This document shows positions 25,098 to 34,383 of a stretch of DNA of 64,000 nt, piece after piece. The position numbers were made by a program, and so were the translations under genes. Positions within the stretch are counted from its first letter, which is position 1, and each line of letters starts with the position of its first letter. The notes under the pieces were generated by a model that worked only from the letters and a program-made list of their open reading frames with translations, did not search any database and was not told the DNA's origin. The DNA is from Actinoallomurus vinaceus. Lineage in GTDB: Bacteria > Actinomycetota > Actinomycetes > Streptosporangiales > Streptosporangiaceae. The stretch is taken from positions 527,016-591,015 of the forward strand of contig NZ_BAABHK010000006.1 of NCBI RefSeq assembly GCF_039542055.1, written 5' to 3'.

Positions 25098-26114
25098 ATG
25101 CCCGTCCTGGAGATCTCCGACCTGATCGGCGCATGGGACCCGGTGACCGGGGAACGTGCGCCGATCGTCAAGCGCGAGGTCATCGCGCGGCTGCGCGAGG
25201 CGGGCCATCGGCGCGCCGTACGGATCGTCGAGCGGATGCCCGCCTCGGGGGAGCTCCTGGAGCCCGCTGCGGTGGACCGGTTGTTCGTGCGGGTCCACAC
25301 CGAGCTGCAGCGGCTCGGAGAGGAGCTGCACATGGCGCGGCGGTTCGCCGAACTGCTGGCGCCGCTGGTCGCCGCCGCGCGCCGGGCCGGAGCCTCGCCG
25401 CTGCGGATCGTCGACGTCGGGTGCGGCATCGGGTACGTCACGCGGGCCCTGGCCGCGTCGGGCGAACTCGGCGGCGACGTCGAGCTCGTCGGGGTCGACT
25501 TCAACCCCGTCCTCGTCGCCGAGGCCGCGAGGCTCGCCAAGGACGAGGGGCTGACCTGCCGGTTCGTCCGCGGTGACGCCTTCGACCTCACCGAGCCGGC
25601 GACGCTCTACATCTCCAGCGGAATCCTGCATCACTTCCCCGCCGAGTCGCTGGCCGGGTTCTTCCAGGCCCAGGACCGGCCGGGCACCGCCGGGTTCGTG
25701 CACTACGACATCGCGGCGACCCGCCTGGCTCCGCTCGGAGCACGGGTGTTCCATCGCGCCCGGATGCGCGAGCCGCTGGGCCGGCACGACGGGGTCGCCT
25801 CGGCGAAACGGGCGCACGGGGACCCGGTGCTCCTGGACGCCGCGTCGCAGACGACCGGGATGCGCGTCTTCCTGTTCGAGCCGATCCGGCATACGAACCC
25901 CTTCTGCGCCTCGATGCGGCCCGTCGTCGGGATACGGCCCGAGCTGGTCGAAGACGTGCGGCGGGCGCTCGGCCGGCGGGCCCGCGGCCTCGTCGGGGCC
26001 GACGGCGTACGGGAGGGGGCCGGTGGCGTACGGGAGGCGGCCGGTCGCGTACGGGAGGCGGCCGGTCGCGTACGGGATGGCGCCGACGGTGGTCCGGAAG
26101 GGGCCGGCCGGTGA
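25098..26114 (+). CDS. Class I SAM-dependent methyltransferase
   Basis: The 338-residue protein has motif I IVDVGCGIGYVTRALAASG, motif II ELVGVDFNPVLVAEA and a post-I acidic residue. The region GILHHFPAESLAGFFQ is typical of small-molecule methyltransferases. The C-terminus (~308-330) is a repeated VREAAGR peptide encoded by the 21-bp tandem repeat. ATG 25098 lies 6 nt after TATGGT (leaderless). The next membrane gene overlaps by GTGA. Substrate unknown. Confidence 0.82.
   Translation: MPVLEISDLIGAWDPVTGERAPIVKREVIARLREAGHRRAVRIVERMPASGELLEPAAVDRLFVRVHTELQRLGEELHMARRFAELLAPLVAAARRAGASPLRIVDVGCGIGYVTRALAASGELGGDVELVGVDFNPVLVAEAARLAKDEGLTCRFVRGDAFDLTEPATLYISSGILHHFPAESLAGFFQAQDRPGTAGFVHYDIAATRLAPLGARVFHRARMREPLGRHDGVASAKRAHGDPVLLDAASQTTGMRVFLFEPIRHTNPFCASMRPVVGIRPELVEDVRRALGRRARGLVGADGVREGAGGVREAAGRVREAAGRVRDGADGGPEGAGR
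26004..26087 (+). repeat. Four tandem 21-bp repeats in a methyltransferase 3' end
   Basis: The unit is GGCGTACGGGAGGCGGCCGGT with few changes, at 26004-26024, 26025-26045, 26046-26066 and 26067-26087. It keeps frame and encodes a VREAAGR heptad. Copy number could vary by slippage. Confidence 0.85.
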
Positions 26115-26638
26115 CGTGGCTACCGGCCCCGGCCGTCACGGTCCCCGTACTGCTGGCCGGCCTGGCCGTCGTCGACGGGGCCTTCGCCGGATTCCGCGCG
26201 GCGACGGGCCGTAACGCGCGGATCCGCAAACGGGACTACGCCCTGGCGGCGGCCCGGCGGGGCGCCGCCGTGTCGGTGCCAGGCCTCGCCGTCACCGCCG
26301 TCGTGTCGTTGACCGGAGCGGCGGGGGAGGGACACCGGTATCGGGACCTGGTCGAGGCCGGGACGAGGATGCTCGCCGTGCTGGCGCCCTTTGCCGCGGT
26401 CGTGATCCTCTCGCTCGTCGCCTACTGGCTGCTGCCTCTCCGCGAGAGCACGTTCATGATCCTGGTCGGGCTCGGGCCGCTCACCCTCGCCCGCCCCGCC
26501 GTGGTGGCGGCGGCCGTGGCGGCCGCCGGCCTCGGCTCCCGGGACTGGCTCATCTGGGCGGCGGCCGTCACGGCGGCCGTCGGTGTCCTCCTGGTGGAGC
26601 CGTGGGTGCACCGCCGCTGGTACCGCGAGCCGCTCTGA
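26111..26638 (+). CDS. Integral membrane protein (175 aa)
   Basis: About four hydrophobic segments: VPVLLAGLAVVDGAFAGF, VSVPGLAVTAVVSLTG, MLAVLAPFAAVVILSLVAYW and PAVVAAAVAAAGLG with WLIWAAAVTAAVGVLLVEPW. A basic loop (RNARIRKRDYALAAARRG) follows the first. GTG 26111 overlaps the methyltransferase stop (GTGA), so the pair is translationally coupled and may act together. Family not recognised. Confidence 0.72.
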   Translation: MTWLPAPAVTVPVLLAGLAVVDGAFAGFRAATGRNARIRKRDYALAAARRGAAVSVPGLAVTAVVSLTGAAGEGHRYRDLVEAGTRMLAVLAPFAAVVILSLVAYWLLPLRESTFMILVGLGPLTLARPAVVAAAVAAAGLGSRDWLIWAAAVTAAVGVLLVEPWVHRRWYREPL

Positions 26639-26641
26639 CGC

Positions 26642-27148
26642 TCAGCGGTGGAGCGGGAGTTCGAGCTCCAGCTCATGACGGATCGGGATGCCGTCCAGGC
26701 CGACCTCGGGGATCGACGGCTTCACCGCGCGAGACCGGGCGACGGCGTCCCGGTGCACGGCGACGAGGTCGAACCCGTACCGCTGGTAGAAGCGCAGCGC
26801 CCGCAGGTTGTCGTTGGTCGTCACGAGCCACAGCCGGACCGCCCCCGCCGCGCGGGCGACCCCGGCCACCGCGTCGACGAGCGCGGTGCCGACGCCGACG
26901 CCCTCCCGTACGGAGTCGAGCGTGACGAGCTCACACTCCCGCCCGTCCACCCGGTACGTGGCCACCCCCGCACGGTCCCCGTCGAGGAGGGCCACGAAGG
27001 CGGGAAGCGCGGTCGTGTCATGGGCGACGCCGCGGCTCACCGAGATCACGCCTCCCCAGCGCTCGGTGAACACCTCCCGCAGCCAGGCGAGGTCATCCGA
27101 TGCCACCGGCCGTACGGCCGGCCGGTGCTGCTTCGCGAGATCGGCCAT
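26642..27148 (-). CDS. GNAT family N-acetyltransferase
   Basis: The 168-residue GNAT shows the acetyl-CoA loop SVREGVGVGTALVDAVAGVA, a variant of Q/RxxGxG/A, and the C-terminal NLRALRFYQRYGFDL. The N-terminus is short and basic. ATG 27148 has GAGGATGG upstream. It is convergent with the membrane gene, only 3 nt apart. Acceptor unknown. Confidence 0.88.
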   Translation of the reverse strand: MADLAKQHRPAVRPVASDDLAWLREVFTERWGGVISVSRGVAHDTTALPAFVALLDGDRAGVATYRVDGRECELVTLDSVREGVGVGTALVDAVAGVARAAGAVRLWLVTTNDNLRALRFYQRYGFDLVAVHRDAVARSRAVKPSIPEVGLDGIPIRHELELELPLHR

Positions 27149-27192
27149 GACGCCATCCTCGCCGCACCGGGCCTTTTTGTAATACTGGGCAC

Positions 27193-27894
27193 TTACGTCT
27201 CCTCGCGCGGCGGGAGCAGACCCGCCTCGTACGCGAGGATCGCGGCCTGGACGCGGTTGTCCAGGCCGAGGCGGGTGAGGATGCGGTTGACGCGGCTCTT
27301 CACGTTGGCCTGTGTCAGCCCGAGCGCGTCGGCGATCTGCAGGTTGGACAGCCCCCGCGCGACGAGGATGAGGACCTCCAGCTCGCGTTCGGTGAGCGAG
27401 TCGATGAGCCCGCGATTCCCCGGTGCGGACGCCGGCGCGCCGGGGAGGAGGCCGAGGGGCAACCCGGCGAACGTCGTGATGAGCCGCTGGGTGACGCTCG
27501 GGGCGAGCATGGCCTCGCCGCCGGCGACGACGCGGATCGCGTGCGCGAGCTGGTCGGGCGGGCTGTTCTTCAGCAGGAAGCCGTACGCGCCGGCGCGCAG
27601 CGCCGAGTGCACGTACTCGTCCAGGTCGAAGGTGGTGAGCACGAGGACGCGGGGCGGCGGGTCGGGGGGCGGCCATCCGGTGAGGATCCGGCGGGTGGCC
27701 TCGACGCCGGTCATGCCGGGCATGCGGACGTCCATCACCACGACGTCGGGCCGCAGGCGGAACGCCGCGTCGACGGCCTGCCCGCCGTCGGCGGCCTCAC
27801 CGACGACGCACAGGTCCTCGCGGCGGTCGATGACGGCACGGAGCGCCGCCCGGACCATCTCCTGGTCGTCGGCGAGGAGCACCCGGATCGTCAT
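27193..27894 (-). CDS. NarL/FixJ-family response regulator
   Basis: The 233-residue protein has a receiver domain (MTIRVLLADDQEMVRAAL; phospho-Asp in DVVVMDVRMPGM; Lys in GFLLKNSPP) and a LuxR-type HTH (SLTERELEVLILVARGLSNL, then IADALGLTQANVKSRVNRIL). ATG 27894 overlaps the kinase stop (ATGA), so the two are coupled. A 25-nt copy of its 3' end is found at 24979-25003. Confidence 0.95.
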   Translation of the reverse strand: MTIRVLLADDQEMVRAALRAVIDRREDLCVVGEAADGGQAVDAAFRLRPDVVVMDVRMPGMTGVEATRRILTGWPPPDPPPRVLVLTTFDLDEYVHSALRAGAYGFLLKNSPPDQLAHAIRVVAGGEAMLAPSVTQRLITTFAGLPLGLLPGAPASAPGNRGLIDSLTERELEVLILVARGLSNLQIADALGLTQANVKSRVNRILTRLGLDNRVQAAILAYEAGLLPPREET

Positions 27895-29087
27895 CGGGCC
27901 CCCTGGAATGGGAGCGTGGCGTGGACCCGCCATCCGCCGTCCGGTCGCGGACCGGCCTCCAGGGCGCCGCCGAAGGCCAGGACGCGTTCGCGGACGCCCA
28001 TCAGCCCTCGGCCGGAGCCGGGTACGGGCCGGTGGACCGCGGCGGCCGGCCCGTTCTCCACCTCGACGGTCAGCGCGGCGTCGGCGGCGCGCAGGGCGAC
28101 CTGGACGTCGGTGGGCCCGGCGTGCTTGATCACGTTCGTCAGCGCCTCCTGCAGGATCCGGTAGGCCGAGACCTGGACGGCGGACGGAACCGCGTCGATC
28201 GACGGCCCGAGCGTCGCGGCAACGCGGCAGCCCGTCGCCTCCGTCGCATCGAAGAGCCGGTCGACGTGCCGAAGGGAGGGCTCGGGGCCGGGATCCTCAC
28301 GCTGGGCGGCGAGCAGGCCGAGGATGCGGCGCATCTCGACGAGGGCGACGTCGGCGGTCTCGGCGATGCGCGTCACGCCCTGCAGCGCGAGCCGCGGATC
28401 GTCCTGCAGCACGTCCTCGGCGGAGCGCGCCTGCACGGCGATCGCGCTGACGTGGTGCGCGACGACGTCGTGGAGGTCGCGGGCGATGCGGGCCCGTTCG
28501 GTGACGACGGCCTGACGCGCGTTGATCTCCTGCTGCGCGCGGAGCCGGTCGTTGAGGTCCCGGAGCCGGCGGGTGCCGAGGTCGATCCGTCGTGCCCCGT
28601 ATCCGAGGAGCCAGGCGACGGACAGGAACGCGACGAAGGCCGTCGCGGTGGTCGGTTCGAGTGAGTCGAGCCGGAGCGGCCCGGATCGGCCGCTGAGCAG
28701 GTCCGCCGTCACCGCGGCGGCGAGGGACAGCAGCGTCCCCGGCACGCTCACCGTCGCCGGGGCGCACCGGGCCAGTGCGAACACGGCGAAGATCAGGAAG
28801 TAGGGCCCCGGCGTCTTTCCCGGCACCGGGTCGATCACCGCGAAGAGGACGAAGCCCACGGTCATCGCCGCCAGCACCAGGCGGGGGCGGCGTCGCCGCC
28901 AGAACAGCGGAACGGTCTGCAGCCCCCAGAGCGCCAGTCCGGCCGCGCTCGGCGTCGGTGTCCTGCCCAGCAGCGTCACCACGTCGAACACGGTGAGCCC
29001 GCCGCCGAGCGCGATGTCGGTCAGCCATGGTCTGCCGGTGATCCAGGCGCGCGCACCGCGCAGACCGGCCGTCACGTGAGTCGTCAT
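27891..29087 (-). CDS. Sensor histidine kinase, NarL-type partner (HisKA_3)
   Basis: The 398-residue kinase has four to five transmembrane helices in residues ~25-170 and no large extracytoplasmic loop, which suggests membrane or lipid-linked sensing. The HisKA_3 phospho-acceptor is in ARIARDLHDVVAHHVSAIAV. The ATPase ends with the G box GSGRGLMGVRERV. ATG 29087 begins MTTHVTAGL; the upstream frame is low-complexity. It is divergent from the Lnt-like gene. Confidence 0.9.
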   Translation of the reverse strand: MTTHVTAGLRGARAWITGRPWLTDIALGGGLTVFDVVTLLGRTPTPSAAGLALWGLQTVPLFWRRRRPRLVLAAMTVGFVLFAVIDPVPGKTPGPYFLIFAVFALARCAPATVSVPGTLLSLAAAVTADLLSGRSGPLRLDSLEPTTATAFVAFLSVAWLLGYGARRIDLGTRRLRDLNDRLRAQQEINARQAVVTERARIARDLHDVVAHHVSAIAVQARSAEDVLQDDPRLALQGVTRIAETADVALVEMRRILGLLAAQREDPGPEPSLRHVDRLFDATEATGCRVAATLGPSIDAVPSAVQVSAYRILQEALTNVIKHAGPTDVQVALRAADAALTVEVENGPAAAVHRPVPGSGRGLMGVRERVLAFGGALEAGPRPDGGWRVHATLPFQGAR

Positions 29088-29290
29088 GTCCGACGGCAAC
29101 GGTAGGCGATCGGCGCGATGACGTCCTCGTTCCCGGGGCCGCATCGAAAGTTGCGCGGACCGCCGAGAGATCGGCGATACGGACGACGCGGGGCGCGTAC
29201 CGGCTCTTCTAGGTTCGAATGCGTTCCACGAATTCTCCGAACCGACGTCATCCCGCGGATGATTCCCGCCCCGAAAGGACCGATGAGAAA

Positions 29291-30880
29291 ATGGACGACG
29301 AACGGCGTCCGGCGCCGGCATGGGTGCGATATTCGCTGCTGGCCCTCGGCGCCGCGGCGATGCTGTTCGCGGTCGGTGGCCGTTGGGACATCCCCCTCGC
29401 CGCCTGGATCTTCCCGGTCCTGCTGCTGCGTTTCGTCCGCACCGGCCGTGCCTGGTCGGGCGCGGTATGGATCCTGCTGGTGAACGTCGCCGCGGCGGTC
29501 TTCTGGATATTCGAATCCGATATGGGGTTCAACCCCGTCATCATCGCGGGAGCGATCGGGCTCGGCACACTGCAGATGCTGCCGTTCCTTCTCGACCGGC
29601 TGCTCGTGGGCCGATTGCGCCCCTGGATGTCGATACTGACATTTCCGGCGGCGGTCGCCGGATCGGAATTCCTCATCACGCTGGTGTCACCGTTCGGCAC
29701 GGCCTACGGCTCCCTGACGGTCACCCAGTACGGCGACCTGCCACTGCTTCAGGTCACATCGATCACCGGGTCGTACGGGATCGGATTCCTGATCGCCTGG
29801 TCCGCCAGTGCCGTCAACCGCTTCTGGGAGAGCCCGTCGTGGCGGTCGGCCCGCAGCGGCATCGTGTACGGGACCGTGCTGTCCATCGTCATCCTCGGCG
29901 GCGGAGCCCGGCTCGCCTTCTCCCCCGCGGGGAGCGCGACGGTCCGGATCGCCGGCGTCAGCCCCGGCCGGGACGTGACCGAGGCCCAGCAGGCGGCGAT
30001 CGGGCGGATTCCCGGTGGACGGCGCGAGATCGCCGCCGCGCCTCCCTCCGCGGTCGAGCCCGCCATGAGGGCCGTGCAGGACGACCTGCTCACCGCCACA
30101 CGCCGGGAGGCCCAGGCCGGAGCCAAGATCGTGATCTGGCCCGAAGAGGCGGTCAAGACGCTCGAGGCCGATGAGCACTCCGCCATCGCGGCGGCGCAGG
30201 ACGAGGCCCGAAGGTCGAGGATCTATCTGGAGATCGGCCTGGGCGTGTACAGCACGACCGCGCCGGCCTACGGGCGCGACGAGACGGTCCTCATCGGTCC
30301 CGACGGAAAGGTTCTGTGGACCTACCAGAAGGCCCATCCGATCCCCGGCTCGGAGCCGTTCACCCCCGGCGACGGGCGCGTGCCGGTCGTCGACACCCCG
30401 TACGGCCGGATCGCGAACGTCATCTGCTACGACGCCGACTTTCCCGACCTGATGCGGGTGCGCGCGGACATCATGCTCGTGCCCTCCCACGACTGGCGGC
30501 AGTACGGAAGCGCGCACACCGAGAAGGCCGCGCTGCGCGCCGTCGAAGGCGGGTACGCGCTCGTGCGCCAGGACTCGGAGGGCGTGTCCGCCACCTTCGA
30601 CCGGCAGGGACGCGTCCTGGCCACCACGGACTACTTCGCGACCGCTCAGCAGACGACCGTGGCGTACGTGCCGACGCACGGTGGCACCACGGTCTACGAC
30701 CTGATCGGCGACAGCTTCGCCTGGCTCTGTCTCATCACCGTCGGCGCCCTGGTGATCATCGGCGTCGTCCGTCCCGTACGAGACGACCGGCCCGCCCCGA
30801 CCGCGGGCGGCCCGCTCCCGGTCACCGCGGATCGGGGCGTCGTGACCGAAGATGCGGCGTCACGCTCCCGCGCGTCATAG
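29291..30880 (+). CDS. Apolipoprotein N-acyltransferase-like protein
   Basis: The 529-residue protein has about six N-terminal transmembrane helices (residues ~12-215) and a C-terminal helix (LCLITVGALVIIGVV). A nitrilase-superfamily domain carries the Glu in VIWPEEAVKTL, Lys in WTYQKAHPIPG and Cys in ANVICYDADFPD. This is the Lnt layout, which N-acylates lipoproteins using phospholipid. It is divergent from the two-component system and may be its target. Its last 6 nt overlap the convergent methyltransferase. Confidence 0.82.
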   Translation: MDDERRPAPAWVRYSLLALGAAAMLFAVGGRWDIPLAAWIFPVLLLRFVRTGRAWSGAVWILLVNVAAAVFWIFESDMGFNPVIIAGAIGLGTLQMLPFLLDRLLVGRLRPWMSILTFPAAVAGSEFLITLVSPFGTAYGSLTVTQYGDLPLLQVTSITGSYGIGFLIAWSASAVNRFWESPSWRSARSGIVYGTVLSIVILGGGARLAFSPAGSATVRIAGVSPGRDVTEAQQAAIGRIPGGRREIAAAPPSAVEPAMRAVQDDLLTATRREAQAGAKIVIWPEEAVKTLEADEHSAIAAAQDEARRSRIYLEIGLGVYSTTAPAYGRDETVLIGPDGKVLWTYQKAHPIPGSEPFTPGDGRVPVVDTPYGRIANVICYDADFPDLMRVRADIMLVPSHDWRQYGSAHTEKAALRAVEGGYALVRQDSEGVSATFDRQGRVLATTDYFATAQQTTVAYVPTHGGTTVYDLIGDSFAWLCLITVGALVIIGVVRPVRDDRPAPTAGGPLPVTADRGVVTEDAASRSRAS

Positions 30881-31672
30881 GCGCCGGCCGACGGTGAGGA
30901 CGGACGACCAGTGGCGGGTGAGCCGTCCGTCCGCGCGGGCGGCGATCCGGCGGCGTACCTCGCGGTAGAGGTGGTCGCGTCTGGCCGGCTCCATGGCGAT
31001 GTGGCCGGAGAAGGTGTCCAGCAGCGCGATGTACTGCTCCGCGGTGTAGCGCCGGGCCCACACGTACCGCCGTGTCCCGGCGACGGTGAAGTGCCCGGAC
31101 GCCTCGAACTCGGCGGCGATGGGGTCGGGCTGATCCTCGGGCCGGGGCGGCGGCCACGGGGAGCCGTCGCCTTCGCCGAGCTCGTCGTAGACCTGCTGGA
31201 TCTCGGTGAAGAACGGGTCGAAGTCCGCGGGGAAGGCGTGCTCGGCGTTCCACACGGCCAGATGGCCGCCCTGGGGGAGGAGTGCGGCCGCCTTCGCGCA
31301 CCTGACCTCCGGGTCCACCCACTTCCAGGCGGTGGCCGCGTAGACGAGGTCGAAAAGGGCGCCCGCCGGCGGACTCCAGTCCTCGAACGACGAGGTGATC
31401 ACGGAGACGCCGGGAAACTCGGCGAGCCGGTGCCGTGCCTCCGCCGCCAGCGCGCCGCCGAGCTCGACCGCCGTGATCCGAAAACCCCTGTCCGCCAGCG
31501 GCAGCGTGGCCTTCCCCGGTCCGCACCCGACTTCGAGGAGCCGCGCGGGCGGTTCGATCCCCGTGAGCGAGAGCAGGTCGGAGTACAGCTCGGCCGGGTA
31601 GTCCGGTCGTGCCTGCTGATAGTGCGAGGCCGCGCTGTCGAAGGTGGTCCGCAGCCGGCGGTCCGAAGGCAT
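30875..31672 (-). CDS. Class I SAM-dependent methyltransferase
   Basis: The 265-residue protein has RLLEVGCGPGKATLPLADRG, ITAVELGGALAAEAR and FDLVYAATAWKWVDPEVRC, typical of the Methyltransf_11/25 group. It resembles SAM methyltransferases annotated as trans-aconitate or generic types. ATG 31672 is used; GTG 31678 adds two residues. Its stop overlaps the end of the convergent Lnt-like gene by 6 nt. Substrate unknown. Confidence 0.87.
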   Translation of the reverse strand: MPSDRRLRTTFDSAASHYQQARPDYPAELYSDLLSLTGIEPPARLLEVGCGPGKATLPLADRGFRITAVELGGALAAEARHRLAEFPGVSVITSSFEDWSPPAGALFDLVYAATAWKWVDPEVRCAKAAALLPQGGHLAVWNAEHAFPADFDPFFTEIQQVYDELGEGDGSPWPPPRPEDQPDPIAAEFEASGHFTVAGTRRYVWARRYTAEQYIALLDTFSGHIAMEPARRDHLYREVRRRIAARADGRLTRHWSSVLTVGRRL

Positions 31673-31714
31673 GTCCACAACCTGACAGCACCGTACGCCC
31701 AGGATTCGTGCCGG

Positions 31715-33301
31715 TCAGTGGCTCGTGCGCCGTAGCGCCGCGGTCAGTGCGTTGAGCTCGCTGATGCGGAGCACCCGTGCGCCGAGCGTGAACAGACCGG
31801 CCAGCATCGCGGAGACCGTGACGATGGCGAGGAGCGAACCGGCGGTTCCGGCGGGGGCGAGGGCGTGGACGGTGACGGCGGCGGCGACTCCGGCGACCGA
31901 GGCGGCGGCCAGGATCCGGGTGAGGGTGTTCAGGATGCGGTGCCCGTCGATCCGGCCGATCTTGCGGCGGAGCACGTGAACGGTCAGCGCGAAGCCGGCG
32001 GCGTAGGTCAGGGTGTTGCAGGCGGCCAGCGCGATGACCAGGTCCGGGCCGTGGAAGAACCGCGCCGCGACCGTGGAGGTGGCGGCGAAGCCCATGGACA
32101 CCCCGACGCTCGCCAACGCCGGAGTACGGGTGTCGCCGAGGGCGTAGAAGACGCGCAGCGCGATCTGGTAGCCGGCGAACGGCACCAGCGCGAGCCCGTA
32201 GGCGGCCAGGACCGAGCCCGTCAGGCGGGCCGCGGCCGGCGAGGCGTTCCCATGGTCGAAGAGCAGCGTGGTCAGGCGCGGCCCCAGGACGATGAGCCCC
32301 GCGGCGACCGGCGCGAGCATCGCGGCGGTCAGTCGCAGGCTTCGCGACAGATCGGAGATCACGTCGGTAAGCCGGTTCTCCGCCGCCGCCCTGCTCATCC
32401 TGGGCAGAATCCCCGTGATCACGGTCACCGCGATGACGGCGTACGGAAGCTGGAACAGCGTGTAGGCGTTGGTGTAGACGCTGACCGCGCCCGGGCCGGC
32501 CTTGGAGGTCAGGCGGGTGACCAGTGTGAAGGATGCCTGGGCGGCGACCACGGACAGCAGGGTCCAGCCGGCCATCGCGGCGATCCGGCGGACGCCGATG
32601 CCGCGGAGATCGGCACGCAGTCGCAGCGGGAATCCGGCCCCCCGGCTCGCCACCGCGAGGATGACCATCTGGGCCGCGACTCCGGCGCTGGTGCCGATCG
32701 ACAGCAGCAACGTTTGTTCCTGCGTCAGCGAGTCCAGCCGTCCGTCGCCCCCGAGCAGCAGAAAGGCCAGCGCGGTGGCGATGACGATCAGATTGTTGGC
32801 CACCGGTGCCCACATCGGCGAGGCGAACCGGTTCCGGGCGTTCAGCACCGCGGCCAGTGTGGCGCTCACCCCGTAGAACAGGATCTGCGGCATGAAGTAG
32901 CGGGTGAAGACGATCGCCACATGCCGCTGGGCCGCGTTGAAGCCCGGAGCGTAGAAGTCGACGATGTACGGCGCGGCCACGATGGTCGCCATCACGACCG
33001 CCGCGAGACCGTAGACGACCAATGACAGCAATCGCTGGGCGAACAGGTCACCGTCGCCGTCGTCGGCGGCGGCACGGACCAGCAGCGGCACGACGACGCT
33101 GGCCAGCGCCCCGCCGAGGACCAGCTCGTAGATGACGTTCGGCGTGACGTTCGCGATCGTGTAGACGTCGAGGAGCCGGGTGCCCAGCCCGAGCGCCATG
33201 ACCAGTGCGAGTGTCCGGACGAATCCCGTCGCCCGAGAGACCATCGTGGCGATCGCCATCGCCTGGCCGGCCCGCATGAGCCGCGGCTGCTCTGTCGTCA
33301 C
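31715..33301 (-). CDS. MurJ/MviN-family lipid flippase
   Basis: The 528-residue polytopic protein has about 14 helices. It opens with AGQAMAIATMVSRATGFVRT and has DVYTIANVTPNVIYELVLGG, the MviN signature region, then FYAPGFNAAQRHVAIVFTRY and RVFYALGDTRTPALASVGV. MurJ proteins flip lipid II or related polyprenyl-linked precursors. GTG 33301 has AGGAGG 6 nt upstream. It is shorter than the large mycobacterial MviN with kinase-like extension, so it may be a paralogue for another lipid-linked glycan. Confidence 0.87.
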   Translation of the reverse strand: MTTEQPRLMRAGQAMAIATMVSRATGFVRTLALVMALGLGTRLLDVYTIANVTPNVIYELVLGGALASVVVPLLVRAAADDGDGDLFAQRLLSLVVYGLAAVVMATIVAAPYIVDFYAPGFNAAQRHVAIVFTRYFMPQILFYGVSATLAAVLNARNRFASPMWAPVANNLIVIATALAFLLLGGDGRLDSLTQEQTLLLSIGTSAGVAAQMVILAVASRGAGFPLRLRADLRGIGVRRIAAMAGWTLLSVVAAQASFTLVTRLTSKAGPGAVSVYTNAYTLFQLPYAVIAVTVITGILPRMSRAAAENRLTDVISDLSRSLRLTAAMLAPVAAGLIVLGPRLTTLLFDHGNASPAAARLTGSVLAAYGLALVPFAGYQIALRVFYALGDTRTPALASVGVSMGFAATSTVAARFFHGPDLVIALAACNTLTYAAGFALTVHVLRRKIGRIDGHRILNTLTRILAAASVAGVAAAVTVHALAPAGTAGSLLAIVTVSAMLAGLFTLGARVLRISELNALTAALRRTSH

Positions 33302-33400
33302 CGAAATCCTCCTGATTCCTTGAAGCGGCAAGGACCGACGCCGGTGCCATCGACCTGCGGCGGCATGCCACTGCGCGCCGGATCACCGGCGCATCCCCAA

Positions 33401-33463
33401 CCGTCAGCGCCGGGCCGCCGGCGGATCTCCCGTCCGTCAGCGCCGGATCGCCGGCGGATCTCC
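33401..33463. repeat. 30-bp direct repeat, two copies
   Basis: CCGTCAGCGCCGG..GCCGGCGGATCTCC occurs at 33401-33430 and 33434-33463, with two differences. It sits in the gap before the flippase, at the 3' end of the next upstream gene. Confidence 0.65.
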
Positions 33464-33465
33464 TG

Positions 33466-34044
33466 TTACGGGTGCCGCACGTGCCGCCACAGGCGATCGG
33501 GCTCGCCGACGTTGCGCACGTCCTCCAACGCGTCGGCGACGGCCTGCGCGGCCGAGCGCGCATCCGGCAGGTACGCCTTCCAGACACGAGGCGACCTGCC
33601 GAGCCGCTCCACGTACACCGGCCACCCGCGATGTGCGAGCACGCGCACTCCGAGCGACAGCGGGGACAGCAGGAGGCACAGCGTCCATTCGCCGAGGAAC
33701 ACCGCGCTCAGCAGGAGGGACCGGCCGAACCGGACGGCGGAGAACGCCATGGCGGAGGCGGCCCGCCGTCGGCTGGGAGCGCCGGCCGCCCGGGAGGCTC
33801 GGACCGCCGGCAGTGCGCGGGCCCGGTACCGCGGCCGCCAGGCCGTCCAACATCGGCGGACGATCCAGACATCGCCGTGTGGGTCAGCCACCCATGCGGG
33901 GAAGCCCGACGTCCTGGCCCAGAGGGCCGCCACGGTCGCCGAGACGGCCGTGAGGATCGCTCGCCCTGCTCGTCCGGCGTGCCAGCGGCTCCCCGCCGTG
34001 GGGTGGCCGCTCTGGCCTCGCATGGTCGACCCCGCTCCGGTCAT
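33466..34044 (-). CDS. Hypothetical membrane protein (192 aa)
   Basis: ATG 34044 is preceded by GGGAGGG. The N-terminal half is basic with one weak hydrophobic stretch (AILTAVSATVAALWA). A clear hydrophobic region at ~120-145 reads RSLLLSAVFLGEWTLCLLLS. The tail (VYVERLGRSPRVWKAYLPDA..AVADALEDVRNVG) looks like a folded cytoplasmic segment. Family not recognised. It lies upstream of the flippase on the same strand. Confidence 0.55.
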   Translation of the reverse strand: MTGAGSTMRGQSGHPTAGSRWHAGRAGRAILTAVSATVAALWARTSGFPAWVADPHGDVWIVRRCWTAWRPRYRARALPAVRASRAAGAPSRRRAASAMAFSAVRFGRSLLLSAVFLGEWTLCLLLSPLSLGVRVLAHRGWPVYVERLGRSPRVWKAYLPDARSAAQAVADALEDVRNVGEPDRLWRHVRHP

Positions 34045-34383
34045 GAGACCCTCCCGTGACGCCGGTGGTGTGTCAGCACTTATCTCCCGATAGGGGCGAT
34101 CGGGTTCCCGGACGGTCATGGCACCTCGCATGGCCGATGGAGTCGCCCGCGTTCCCGTGACGATCACCCTCGGTATGTAGTGGCCGGATGAGCGACTTTT
34201 CTTTCAGCGCTTCGCGATCTTGTTCCGACGCCTGTCGGGTGGGCTGACCCGTGGAAGTTCGACACCCCCGCCCCGATCGCCGCCGTCCTGGACATCCCCG
34301 CGGGGCGCGTCACCTTCCTCGCCGGCGACCGGGCCGACACCACGGTCGAGGTCCTGCCCGCCAACGCCTCCAAGGGCCGTGAT

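Noticed and set aside
26004..26087. Tandem repeats considered as a CRISPR array
   Set aside because: Units are contiguous without spacers and lie in frame within a coding sequence.
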